This document shows, in pieces, positions 28,082-36,044 of a stretch of 64,000 nucleotides of DNA. The notes under the pieces were generated by a model. It saw nothing but the letters and a program-made list of their open reading frames with translations. It did not search any database and was not told where the DNA came from. The translations under genes and the position numbers were made by a program. The stretch's first letter is position 1; each line of letters opens with the position of its first letter. This DNA comes from a virus: positions 1 to 64,000 of IMG/VR virus record IMGVR_UViG_3300008050_000036. One strand, written 5' to 3'.

Positions 28082-28412
28082 TATTCTTCAACCCTGTATT
28101 CATTCGCTCGAAAAAGTCAGCATCACTTGTGGTGCGAACCGGCCGGCCCTTCGTTTGGCCGACTGAATGCTCACGCTTTAATTTGTTCATCATTTCCGCC
28201 TCTTGCTCACGATAAGCCACCATTAACAGATAATCCAAAACTACCCTTTCAGGGGGTAAATCATCCCATGAATGAGGGGGGCATTTGAAAAATACCCCAA
28301 GAAAAAAAGTAGTCAAAGCCGACCCTAAAACGGGTATTTTTTGTGCATTTAAGGGAAGGTCGCCTTCGCCATTCCACTTGATGAATACCCGTATATCATC
28401 AGCAGTTATTCC
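28074..28412 (-). CDS. Tail assembly chaperone, downstream (T-like) frame reached by -1 frameshift
   Basis: A 112-codon open frame with no ATG at its start that begins inside the end of the upstream tail-chaperone gene in the -1 frame. It starts GITADDIRVFIKWNGEGD and ends just at the tape-measure start, with a basic helical C-terminus (LLMVAYREQEAEMMNKLKRE). An isolated start could be a TTG near 28316, but there is no ribosome-binding site. The slippery heptamer CCCTTTG, three bases before the upstream stop, provides the entry. Expected product is a G-T fusion from 28774 to 28074, as in lambda and many long-tailed phages, where the extension recruits tail-tube subunits to the tape measure. 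Confidence 0.75.
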   Translation of the reverse strand, partial: GITADDIRVFIKWNGEGDLPLNAQKIPVLGSALTTFFLGVFFKCPPHSWDDLPPERVVLDYLLMVAYREQEAEMMNKLKREHSVGQTKGRPVRTTSDADFFERMNTGLKNNG

Positions 28413-28774
28413 AAAGGGCCTGTCATGCCCCCTTCTCCCATCCCTTCTGTGAGGGAGTCAAAAGAGGGTAATAAAGCCTGTATAGCATTACCGACTTCAC
28501 CTTTAAGATTAAGTAAATCATTATTACTTAGGGCAGGTTCGGTTTTTATTACACAGCGTTTTAACATGAAACGCCAATAACCACCAAAGTCAATTTGAGG
28601 GGTCATTTCACCATCATCACCGGTGGTTAAAGATACAAACTTACCCAAAGCCTCTTGGCGGTCAATCCATGATAATTCACGAATCCATACGGTCAAAGAC
28701 CCAAATGGGGTTTCAATTTCATGTTCTTCTGCTGTTTTACCTATGAGTAAATCATTCACTGTTGCTCGTTGCAT
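28406..28774 (-). CDS. Tail assembly chaperone (G-like)
   Basis: A 122-residue protein (from MQRATVNDLL) just upstream of the frameshift region and tape measure. It opens with a strand-rich piece (HEIETPFGSLTVWIRELSWIDRQEAL), where the SWIDRQEAL helix resembles phage tail-chaperone proteins, and ends in a Gly/Glu-rich tail at the frameshift site. ATG 28774 has AAGGTGA upstream and overlaps the previous gene by 23 bases. The chaperone is not expected in the finished virion. Identification rests on position, length and the frameshift architecture, all of which agree. Confidence 0.7.
   Translation of the reverse strand: MQRATVNDLLIGKTAEEHEIETPFGSLTVWIRELSWIDRQEALGKFVSLTTGDDGEMTPQIDFGGYWRFMLKRCVIKTEPALSNNDLLNLKGEVGNAIQALLPSFDSLTEGMGEGGMTGPLE
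28412..28418 (-). other. -1 ribosomal frameshift heptamer CCCTTTG
   Basis: On the minus strand the frame-0 codons before the stop read GGC CCT TTG GAA TAA. C-CCT-TTG is a perfect X-XXY-YYZ slippery site. Slipping back by one base places ribosomes in the frame beginning GGA ATA ACT, which is open for 112 codons to 28074. This is the classical tail-chaperone frameshift arrangement. A downstream stem-loop or pseudoknot was not evaluated. Confidence 0.75.
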
Positions 28775-29135
28775 TGTTTTCACCTTCATTGACTTCGGCT
28801 TCTTCACCTGCACCATCGTTAGTGTTCAATCGCTCAATCAATTCAGCCTTTGTGCCTGAAGCGGAGAGTCCAGCCTGACTACATAATACTTGTAATTCGG
28901 TCTTATTTAACTCACCATAACTTGTTGGCTCAACTACTTCATTAACAGGTGCTTCATCAATTACTGGTTGGGGTGCTGGTGCTGCTGGTGCAGGGGCTAC
29001 AACTACTAATGGGTCAATGACTTTAATTTCTGAAGCAGATAATCCTGCACCTTCAACTATTTCACTACCGTTAATAGTCCAATTCAAAAACTCACGCCTT
29101 CCTCCCACTGTTATATACCCTGTCAGCCTTACCAT
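28752..29135 (-). CDS. Small tail-module protein with SAP domain
   Basis: A 127-residue protein. After a short beta N-terminus (VRLTGYITVGGRREFL) there is an A/P-rich linker (APAPAAPAPQPV), followed by ELNKTELQVLCSQAGLSASG with TKAELIERL, a typical SAP motif (helix-loop-helix with conserved L, G, K and L) known for nucleic-acid binding. The C-terminus is acidic. ATG 29135 is preferred to the upstream GTG because AGGAGTGATACAG gives proper spacing. It lies between the tail tube and the tail chaperone, so a virion role is likely; why a tail-module gene carries a SAP domain is unclear. Confidence 0.65.
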   Translation of the reverse strand: MVRLTGYITVGGRREFLNWTINGSEIVEGAGLSASEIKVIDPLVVVAPAPAAPAPQPVIDEAPVNEVVEPTSYGELNKTELQVLCSQAGLSASGTKAELIERLNTNDGAGEEAEVNEGENNATSNSE

Positions 29136-29178
29136 CTGTATCACTCCTGTTAGTTCTTCTTATTAGTTATTTGCCTCA

Positions 29179-31404
29179 TTACAATACAAAATATGGGTTC
29201 GTTTCTGTTGCCTTTATGTGCCGAACCTCAAACTCAACATTTGCAGTAATTGGTCCTTTATCATCGGGCAACGGGTGGTCTGCTTTAGATACAGTATAAT
29301 CTTCAATGGTAATACTGCCATTTTGACGGGTTGAAGCAGAACCGGGTTTATTCAAAGTCAAGGTAATATCATTAGTATTGATGTGGTGTTTGCGCTGGCG
29401 TAATTCATCAAACCATCTACTATCTTCAACCAGTGCATTAAACTTGAAAGTGTATTCTCTTGCCGCTTCGGTAATTTCAGAAGCATAGTGTGTGGCTGCT
29501 TCGGCGGTTTGGTCAGAAGAAGCGTATGCGCCATCTGTCCCACGGATATACCACCGAGCAGTATTACCGTTTGCTATTGTTAATTCTGCATCAATGGCTC
29601 GCAATACTAATGCACCAAAGGCACTGAACGATACATGCTGAAATAGATACGGTTTTTCACCATTAACTGCAATACCCGATACTTTACGGTTAGCAAGACT
29701 ATCTGCAGTATTTTCAAACATACGATGGGGTGTGATAAAATTACCTTTTGTGTCAGTGAACATTTTACCCGCCTCATAATCACCGCTTATTTTGACTTCA
29801 CCTTCTGTATCTGCTTTTACTTGAAGGCTATTGACCTTACAACCTGAGAATATACGAAGTAATTGTTCGCCACCCGGAGTCACGTCTGTTTGTCTAAATG
29901 ATTGTTCAATTGAAAAGGTAGGCAAAGTAGTATAACCAAAGAAGTTATGGATAACTCCATATTTCAATTCATTTGTAGTATCTAAAATATCGGGGCTTCC
30001 GCGCAACCAACTTGAATTATATTGTAATCTTTCTACCCCACATGAAGCAGTAGTATGGTCGAACAAGAATGCTTCTTCAACATAAATATAATCTTCATCC
30101 CCACCGCTACTTGAACCAACGGCAATAACTCGGCGGATTTCATGTTTTTCCAAAGTGGGTGCGGTCACATCAGCACCCGGAATACTTACTGTATCTTTAT
30201 CAAAGATTTGCACATATTCACCAACAGTGAACTTATCCACCAAGTCTGACCCAATTTTCACCCTAATGTCACCTGCTGAAATGTTAGCCGTGGGTTGTGC
30301 AAGAAGGTAAATCGGAACATTGACGACTTGCGCCCTTGCTACTGCCCCGGTATCAATATCAGCACAAGAAGTAAGAGTAGTTGATGCACCACCACCTGCG
30401 CCGTAATACCCAAGCAGAACATCATTTCCATCGGCTGAAAGCACCTTGAATAGACCTGCTGCGGGTGCTGATTCATGGCTTACATTAGCATTATTGGTGA
30501 GAGTGATAGTAGCCGCCGGAACAGTAGCCACAGAAAGCGCACCAACGAATACATCTAAGTTGGTATAGGTGTTTGATAGACCTGTTAATTGGTTTGCACC
30601 AACGGTGGCCGTAATGGTTGTATCTATTCCGGCTGCACCTACTTCTTGTGCTGCATAAGCGGCAGTTGCCGAATCTTTGATATTGAGGGGTAAATCAGTC
30701 AATACGGTGTCTGTGCCTGTCACATTAGAGAACTCGCCCATGCTTCGTGCCGTATGGCCTCCAAGAGCATATTTCATAAAGCGTAAAGAATGGGCGTTAA
30801 GGTCATAACTCCCGCCTGAAAGTGTTTCTTTTCCACTGGTTAATACATTTACATCACGACCCATGCCGACAATATGTTGCTTTCGCACATCAATCTCCGG
30901 TTCAGGAAGGCTAAATGAATTGAGCAGACCCAAGAATTGGTCTGTTTTAACACGGTGGTCTGAAGAACCCATAGCCGCTTCAAAGGTAGGAACTCTCAAG
31001 TCATTTATGATAAAATAATCATCAGTATCAGCAGTAGCGGCAGATGTAGCCAAACGGGGTTGTATAGTAATACTGTCAGTATCATTCGCAGTAATATAAT
31101 ATGTTCGCTTGGTTGAAGTAAAATCATCGGCAGTAAAATTATTACTACCACCACTTGAATATATTTTCAAAGTAGCACCAACTAACATATTATCAGGCAC
31201 TTCGGCAGCGGGACCAGCCGCTACCCAATACATACCCGCACCAATGTTCAATACTGAACTGTTGGCGGTAGGTCCATTTACACTATCCCAACCACCAGTA
31301 GTGGCGGTTGCGCCAGTATTACCTGTTCCTTGACCGAATAAGCCCGTTTCTTTTCCAAGCGATACTTCGCTTAAATCACCTTTATATATGTTATTTACAG
31401 CCAT
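29179..31404 (-). CDS. Major tail (tube) protein, probable
   Basis: A 741-residue protein at the place of the tail tube gene, upstream of the chaperones and tape measure. Text such as RKQHIVGMGRDVNVLTSGKE and SLRFMKYALGGHTAR resembles tail tube proteins, and the long inserts (TTITATVGANQLTGLSNTYT, and many A/T/G strands) look like added beta-sandwich domains projecting from the tube. Typical tail tube proteins have 150-400 residues, so this is an enlarged form. The C-terminus ends with a beta-rich GSITIEDYTVSKADHPLP. There is no sheath gene visible next to it, which favours a siphovirus-like tail. Identification rests on position and motifs. Confidence 0.65.
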   Translation of the reverse strand: MAVNNIYKGDLSEVSLGKETGLFGQGTGNTGATATTGGWDSVNGPTANSSVLNIGAGMYWVAAGPAAEVPDNMLVGATLKIYSSGGSNNFTADDFTSTKRTYYITANDTDSITIQPRLATSAATADTDDYFIINDLRVPTFEAAMGSSDHRVKTDQFLGLLNSFSLPEPEIDVRKQHIVGMGRDVNVLTSGKETLSGGSYDLNAHSLRFMKYALGGHTARSMGEFSNVTGTDTVLTDLPLNIKDSATAAYAAQEVGAAGIDTTITATVGANQLTGLSNTYTNLDVFVGALSVATVPAATITLTNNANVSHESAPAAGLFKVLSADGNDVLLGYYGAGGGASTTLTSCADIDTGAVARAQVVNVPIYLLAQPTANISAGDIRVKIGSDLVDKFTVGEYVQIFDKDTVSIPGADVTAPTLEKHEIRRVIAVGSSSGGDEDYIYVEEAFLFDHTTASCGVERLQYNSSWLRGSPDILDTTNELKYGVIHNFFGYTTLPTFSIEQSFRQTDVTPGGEQLLRIFSGCKVNSLQVKADTEGEVKISGDYEAGKMFTDTKGNFITPHRMFENTADSLANRKVSGIAVNGEKPYLFQHVSFSAFGALVLRAIDAELTIANGNTARWYIRGTDGAYASSDQTAEAATHYASEITEAAREYTFKFNALVEDSRWFDELRQRKHHINTNDITLTLNKPGSASTRQNGSITIEDYTVSKADHPLPDDKGPITANVEFEVRHIKATETNPYFVL

Positions 31405-31411
31405 TTTTTAT

Positions 31412-31846
31412 TCAACTCACTACTGGTAGGGGTTTGGCAAATGTCATCAATTCAACTTGCATTGTGTAGCGGAATAGCCTCTTGCTACGGTCCGACAAGT
31501 CGGTTCGGGTTTTGAAGATTGCCCTGTCAAAGTTAATACTATCCCCTTTTCTAAACAAATGTATGATTCGCCGGACCTCATCGCGGAGGTCAGAAAGACG
31601 GCCCCTTCCTTTGATTGTTCGCACATCAATAGTCAAATTAACATGTTCATTTACAAAGTCCATCAACAACTCCGGTTGAACTTCATTGTGCGAGGTTTCA
31701 AACAGACGGATAATATCGTGGTCTTGGAGGCGAGTTCTTTTTCCTTCCCCTGTTTCAAGGGTAGCAATATCAAAAATAGATGGTTTGGGTGATATATTCC
31801 AATTGCTATTCAACAAAGAAGTAAAAGCCTCTATTGCATCTGTCAT
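31412..31846 (-). CDS. Head-tail joining / tail completion protein candidate
   Basis: A 144-residue protein with the alpha/beta text TDAIEAFTSLLNSNWNISPK, then EVRRIIHLFRKG and YTMQVELMTFAKPLPVVS. The last part (RYTMQVEL) resembles tail-terminator or tail-completion proteins, which contain a similar final strand. It sits between the connector genes and the tail tube gene, the standard position of such a protein. ATG 31846 overlaps the upstream stop (ATGA). Assignment is by position and general form only. Confidence 0.5.
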   Translation of the reverse strand: MTDAIEAFTSLLNSNWNISPKPSIFDIATLETGEGKRTRLQDHDIIRLFETSHNEVQPELLMDFVNEHVNLTIDVRTIKGRGRLSDLRDEVRRIIHLFRKGDSINFDRAIFKTRTDLSDRSKRLFRYTMQVELMTFAKPLPVVS

Positions 31847-32118
31847 TGATTCATCACCTTAAATAATTTAGCGCGAGATACCTCAACATTTAATGCGAAG
31901 GGGCTATTGGCTTTATGTGCTTTCATTATATTGGCTATTTCTTCTTCATCTAAAGGCTTTTCATCTTCTAAAGCCATTTGTTGCTCTAAGAGAAATAATC
32001 CCTTAAGGTAATCCGGTTCATGGGCCTGTTGCCGTTCTAATGTTTTTTTGTATTCTTTTGTAGCAACACCCACCTTTTTGAAAAACTTTATCATATCAGG
32101 TAGGTCGGCTTTACTCAT
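31843..32118 (-). CDS. Hypothetical helical connector-region protein
   Basis: A 91-residue, mainly alpha-helical and highly charged protein (KADLPDMIKFFKKVGVATKE, then LDEEEIANIMKAHKANSPFA). No family is recognised. ATG 32118 is chosen over an upstream GTG since GGGGTGAGTATT lies in front of it. Its position in the neck gene region suggests a minor head-tail component. Confidence 0.55.
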   Translation of the reverse strand: MSKADLPDMIKFFKKVGVATKEYKKTLERQQAHEPDYLKGLFLLEQQMALEDEKPLDEEEIANIMKAHKANSPFALNVEVSRAKLFKVMNQ

Positions 32119-32123
32119 AATAC

Positions 32124-32294
32124 TCACCCCTGACGCATGGCATCTAAACCAGCATCCGTGGCTTTATTGTTGGTAGCACAATCCTTACAAAGATATTGGC
32201 GATTTGCATTACTCCATATTGGTCTGCGCTTACCGCATTTATCGCAATTTTGAATCAATCTTCCGCTTTTTACTATTTTTAATTTATCTGTCAT
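32124..32294 (-). CDS. Zinc-ribbon mini-protein (56 aa)
   Basis: A short gene of 56 codons between two neck genes. The product has CDKC at residues 17-20 and CKDC at 36-39, separated by RRPIWSNANRQYL, a compact zinc ribbon. It starts with ATG 32294 immediately beside the larger connector gene's stop and ends with TGA 32124-32126, where the next gene's ribosome-binding site (GGGGTGA) begins. The sequence is not similar to the tagged ribbon cluster further on. Function unknown. Confidence 0.6.
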   Translation of the reverse strand: MTDKLKIVKSGRLIQNCDKCGKRRPIWSNANRQYLCKDCATNNKATDAGLDAMRQG

Positions 32295-32295
32295 A

Positions 32296-33903
32296 TCATC
32301 CACCCATTCCTGTCACAATTATTGATTCTTGAAACGGCACAAGTAATTTCTGCACTTCGGCTTCTAATTTTTGGTGTTTCATAGATAAGTCCACATTTTG
32401 TGTTCCTTCAGGGAATAATACTGAATAATCATCTGACATAATAATATCCATAACTACTAATTTTGTGCAAGCATCAACAATACTGCGTTCAACATATCGC
32501 TCTCCATAAATATAAGCCATACGTAGTGAATGGTTTTCAAAGAAGGGGTATTCATTGTTAAAGAGAATCATACCGTTTTCTTCTATACTCCACCAAGACT
32601 TTTGGCGTTCTTCGTCATTTATATCACACTTAAAGCGCACTTGTTTAACTACATCACCCACCAATATATTACCATCAAAGTCATTTAACTCATCATTTAT
32701 GATTGTGAATGTATTGCCACTACGGGTGCATAGGGCAATACGATTGGTTGTCCCACTTTCGATATATACCAGCGAATGACTCTTAACAAAGGTTGAACCA
32801 TCTTCAACAGTAAAAGAAGTAGCGGGCGCACCAGTCACAGTCAATACCGTGGTTTGAACGGAAGTGGTTAGGTTTGTTTTGTATGTAATTGCAGTATTGT
32901 GGGTGGTGGCAATTGTTGAATTGGCCCCTCCTTCGGTGCTACGCATAGAACTAATCTCCACCACTCCATCACCAGCATCACTATTAGCCAAAGCCAAAAA
33001 CTCATGGTTTAGGTTTAGGGCGGCGGTTGAACTGGATGAGGTTTCAGCAGTTAATGAGCCAATTTGTATGGCGGCTTTATTAAAATCCCCATCTTCATTT
33101 ATCAAAGCAGCGAGATTATCCGCTGTGGATTTAGCATCAAAATCAGCCCGCCAATTAGTAGAAGCAGCACCTACTGTCAAAGTGGCAACTCCATTAGCAC
33201 CCGGACAAAGTAATATGCTTTGACTTGATAGTAAAGTGTGGTCCATTATTGTTAATCCTACGCGGGCAGAAGCCATTTCACGGTAATAGTCACCTTGCCA
33301 TGCGCCCATCTTTAGAATGCGCTGGATAGCACCATGCTTAACAAAAACCGCACCCACGTAATCAGTATAATATCTGCGCCTAAATGGTTTGAATGTTGTA
33401 AAGTTAAGGTATTCTTCGGCTACTAAGCGGGGTCGCCAAGCATGACGGGTCACTTTATCTATGTAGTCTTGGCGATTGCGAATTAGATTCTCAACATGGC
33501 TCTTTTTAATACCCCGTTCATTACTATTGGTAAAGGCCGAAAGATGTTGGATTTGTGCGTTTTTATCACTTTCGTAAGTTCCACTCCCTACGGCCACAAC
33601 ATATACCTGCCCCCCACTACCTACTGAACTAATGCCAGTGATTGTATATTGTGTTCCCAAAGCGTTATCATCATCATATACTAAAACAGTATCACCTGCT
33701 TCATACCCCCAACGGCGATAATTAGCACCTGTGATGGGGAACTTAATGTCTGCCCCATCAATAACACTATCTGCCGCTAAAGCCACAGGGTCAGGTAATG
33801 GTAATTGTAAATAGTCACTCACTTTAGATACAGTAGTATATACTAAATCATCAGGATATAGTGGTGCTTCCGGCCTATGTCCGGGTGTAAAGGTGCGAGG
33901 CAA
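32296..33903 (-). CDS. Head-tail connector protein with inserted beta domains
   Basis: A 535-residue protein. N-terminal helices with the pattern YTTVSKVSDYLQLP and the C-terminal ERSIVDACTKLVVMDIIMSD with MKHQKLEAEVQKLLV match phage head-tail adaptor proteins (gp6-like), whose helices stack at the neck. Between them are one or two beta-sandwich inserts (ILLCPGANGVATLTVGAAST, ITYKTNLTTSVQTTVLTVTG). These inserts make it about four times longer than the usual adaptor. The start is TTG 33903, supported by GGAGGAATTGAA directly before it. Probably a decorated adaptor or a fusion. Confidence 0.6.
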   Translation of the reverse strand: MPRTFTPGHRPEAPLYPDDLVYTTVSKVSDYLQLPLPDPVALAADSVIDGADIKFPITGANYRRWGYEAGDTVLVYDDDNALGTQYTITGISSVGSGGQVYVVAVGSGTYESDKNAQIQHLSAFTNSNERGIKKSHVENLIRNRQDYIDKVTRHAWRPRLVAEEYLNFTTFKPFRRRYYTDYVGAVFVKHGAIQRILKMGAWQGDYYREMASARVGLTIMDHTLLSSQSILLCPGANGVATLTVGAASTNWRADFDAKSTADNLAALINEDGDFNKAAIQIGSLTAETSSSSTAALNLNHEFLALANSDAGDGVVEISSMRSTEGGANSTIATTHNTAITYKTNLTTSVQTTVLTVTGAPATSFTVEDGSTFVKSHSLVYIESGTTNRIALCTRSGNTFTIINDELNDFDGNILVGDVVKQVRFKCDINDEERQKSWWSIEENGMILFNNEYPFFENHSLRMAYIYGERYVERSIVDACTKLVVMDIIMSDDYSVLFPEGTQNVDLSMKHQKLEAEVQKLLVPFQESIIVTGMGG

Positions 33904-33904
33904 T

Positions 33905-34237
33905 TCAATTCCTCCAATTACTATTATGACTACCCAAATTATAGTTCATGCTTTTACTACATACTCCGCATTTAGGAGTCCAACAAAAATGTAATGCACC
34001 ACAACTTAAGCACCGTGTTCCAGCACCTATGTTTTGTATGTTTTTTTTAGTATTTCCTTTTATTTGTATGCGTTTGGTTGTAGCATAACGCATATTTTCT
34101 TCAGAAAAGGGAGATTCATCTTCGTGAACCGATGATTGAGAAGCATTGGCTATTTCGGCCATACGCACCTTACGGCGTTTTTGAATATCGTATGATTCCT
34201 CAAAGTCTAAGGTTTCTATTTCCATTCTGCGAGCCAT
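33905..34237 (-). CDS. Small protein with zinc knuckle
   Basis: A 110-residue protein with a charged N-terminal half (RRMEIETLDFEESYDIQKRR) and a C-terminal zinc ribbon CLSC and CGVC, with further His and Cys between (HFCWTPKC). It starts at ATG 34237, behind AGGGGGTGGC, rather than at the GTG at 34246. It lies in the neck region. A structural zinc knuckle is likely; the role is unknown. Confidence 0.55.
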   Translation of the reverse strand: MARRMEIETLDFEESYDIQKRRKVRMAEIANASQSSVHEDESPFSEENMRYATTKRIQIKGNTKKNIQNIGAGTRCLSCGALHFCWTPKCGVCSKSMNYNLGSHNSNWRN

Positions 34238-34263
34238 ATTAGCCACCCCCTATGGGCGACTAA

Positions 34264-34596
34264 TTAAGCCCTGCCACCAGTGACCGAGATATTAACAGTC
34301 AAAGTAGATAGGTCAGTAGTAGGGTCTACATCAACAAGAGGTATATTTGCCCCCCCACCGTCAGCGGGGTCTGTTTGCCAATAAACTTTCAAAGCCCCTA
34401 CTGTTGAATCATAAGCAACGGTATAGCCGTCTTTTTGCTCAATGTTCACCATATCAATACGAGGGACATAATTAGTGAGGTCAAGAGCCTCACCTGCGGG
34501 ACCCGCATATGAATTATCAAAGGTGGCGGTCAAAAATGTAGTTATTCTATTGCCGCTTACTGAATTACGGCGTGTTTGCGATACGGTTAGTGCCAT
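34264..34596 (-). CDS. Small virion protein (hypothetical)
   Basis: A 110-residue all-beta protein, Thr/Asp/Gly-rich, with TTFLTATFDNSYAGP and TLTVNISVTGGRA at the end. Such composition and its place between the capsid gene and the neck genes suggest a decoration, stabilising or tail-start protein. ATG 34596 lies behind AGGAGAA; an in-frame TTG at 34605 has poorer spacing. No family assigned. Confidence 0.5.
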   Translation of the reverse strand: MALTVSQTRRNSVSGNRITTFLTATFDNSYAGPAGEALDLTNYVPRIDMVNIEQKDGYTVAYDSTVGALKVYWQTDPADGGGANIPLVDVDPTTDLSTLTVNISVTGGRA

Positions 34597-34641
34597 GTTG
34601 CTCAATTCTCCTGTGTGGGTATGCCTTTATCAATTATTCCC

Positions 34642-35202
34642 CTAATCATAGATGATTATAACAATAATTGAACCTGTATCTACCGCCCAAGCGTTAGTGG
34701 TTTGGAGGTTTATTTGCACTTTACCACAAACAACACCAGTCCAAGCGGCGGGGGTTGTGATTACCCCTCCTGTATGTGAAGGGGCTACCCCTCCTGAACT
34801 AACCCCTGTTGAAACCACTAAATTATTACAAATAGTAGGGGTAGGGACCGATGAATCATTTTGCGCCCCACCTTCGGTTGTTTGAAAGTGGTATGGGGCT
34901 GGTGATGTAGTGCCAAAATCTAAACCTGTTAATTGGTCGAAAAAAGGAATAGCCGTTCCTAACGAATCTAAAATATCGGCCATTTTTAAGTGAAACTTAC
35001 CTGTGGTTGAGCCAGCCCCTACTTTACTATCAGTAGCATCAACTATTATTTTATGGACCTTGCCATTGATATTGAGGTCTGCGGTTGCAGTAGTATTACC
35101 GGCTAAATCACTGTTGGTGAACTCATAAACTATTCGATTAACTCTTGTCCGACTACCATAACGGCCTACGCCGTCATCTATGGAGTCAGCAGTTAGGCTC
35201 AT
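34642..35202 (-). CDS. Structural protein, probable decoration or minor capsid
   Basis: A 186-residue beta-rich protein with no charged low-complexity regions: VNRIVYEFTNSDLAGN, DLNINGKVHKIIVDATDS, and the final VDTGSIIVIIIYD. Composition resembles viral surface proteins. It starts at ATG 35202, overlapping the stop of the SAP-like gene (GGTGATGAAGAATG). Proposed as an external capsid or tail-related protein from position and composition only. Confidence 0.5.
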   Translation of the reverse strand: MSLTADSIDDGVGRYGSRTRVNRIVYEFTNSDLAGNTTATADLNINGKVHKIIVDATDSKVGAGSTTGKFHLKMADILDSLGTAIPFFDQLTGLDFGTTSPAPYHFQTTEGGAQNDSSVPTPTICNNLVVSTGVSSGGVAPSHTGGVITTPAAWTGVVCGKVQINLQTTNAWAVDTGSIIVIIIYD

Positions 35203-35642
35203 TCTTCATCACCAAGAGAAGCGGCTCTTGCGGTCAGAGAAGCCTTAGTATCGGTTCTTTCAACACCCAAGCCCTGTTCTCTAAACCAGCGCATCATTTG
35301 GCTACGGGTCCAGTTAGGGTCAAAGGGGTTCACTTCTTCAATAGGTGATTCAAATAATTCTTCAACAATAGAAGGTGCGGGTTCTTCTACCTTTACCTCT
35401 TTGACGGGTTCAGGCTTTACTTCTTCAACTACTGCAAGTAATTCTTTTGTTGAAGGTGTTTTCTTCAATTCAGTGACTTCCCATTGAGGATAGCCGGAGT
35501 GTTCAAAGCGAACTGCCAATTCTTCAGGTATATCATCACGGACCATACCACGACTAAAACCATAGGTTTGCCCATTATGCTTAAACTCAACATAGGGGCG
35601 ATTACCCACATATTTTACTACTGACAAGGGCTTCCACCCCAT
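35199..35642 (-). CDS. Head-module protein with SAP/LEM-like C-terminus
   Basis: A 147-residue protein. The first part is a small beta domain (KYVGNRPYVEFKHNGQTYGF). A P/E/V/K-rich linker follows (VEEVKPEPVKEVKVEEPAPS). The C-terminal SQMMRWFREQGLGVERTD with TKASLTARA reads as a SAP- or HeH-like helix-loop-helix. The same layout of beta piece, linker and SAP occurs in the tail-module gene at 28752-29135, suggesting a shared virion-protein module. ATG 35642 overlaps the upstream stop (TGATG). Confidence 0.6.
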   Translation of the reverse strand: MGWKPLSVVKYVGNRPYVEFKHNGQTYGFSRGMVRDDIPEELAVRFEHSGYPQWEVTELKKTPSTKELLAVVEEVKPEPVKEVKVEEPAPSIVEELFESPIEEVNPFDPNWTRSQMMRWFREQGLGVERTDTKASLTARAASLGDEE

Positions 35643-36022
35643 CAACGGTATAATATGCTAAGGCGGTGAGTATCACCGGCTGTTCCGGCGGCACTTGTGA
35701 AAGTCACTGTTGCGCCCGATTGCCCAACTGCGGTAGGAACATCAGCGGCGGTTGTAGTATTGGTGATTCCCAATATGCTAACTACTGCTGTGCCATCAAC
35801 GCCCGTAATACCTGTAAGCCCTATATCTGTTAAGTCAAAGGTGGTTGCGGTGGATGCCGCAGTAATAATCAAATCAATAACCAGTAGGTTAAGACCGCCT
35901 TCGGCGGAATTACTACCAATCGGCGATTGTAGCCATGCGGTGCTACTTGGGTCGCTTCCTGCCCACATTCGGTTGTCAATAACAACACTGCTGCTTGCTT
36001 CTGTAATGTTTATGTTTGCCAT
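35642..36022 (-). CDS. Hypothetical capsid-associated beta protein
   Basis: A 126-residue protein immediately downstream of the major capsid gene. It consists of A/T/S/I strands (FDLTDIGLTGITGVDGTAVV, ATVTFTSAAGTAG), lacks Cys, and ends HRLSILYR. Composition and position fit a capsid decoration or stabilisation protein. ATG 36022 lies behind GGAGATGATG. No family recognised. Confidence 0.5.
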   Translation of the reverse strand: MANINITEASSSVVIDNRMWAGSDPSSTAWLQSPIGSNSAEGGLNLLVIDLIITAASTATTFDLTDIGLTGITGVDGTAVVSILGITNTTTAADVPTAVGQSGATVTFTSAAGTAGDTHRLSILYR

Positions 36023-36044
36023 TATTCATCATCTCCATTTAATT

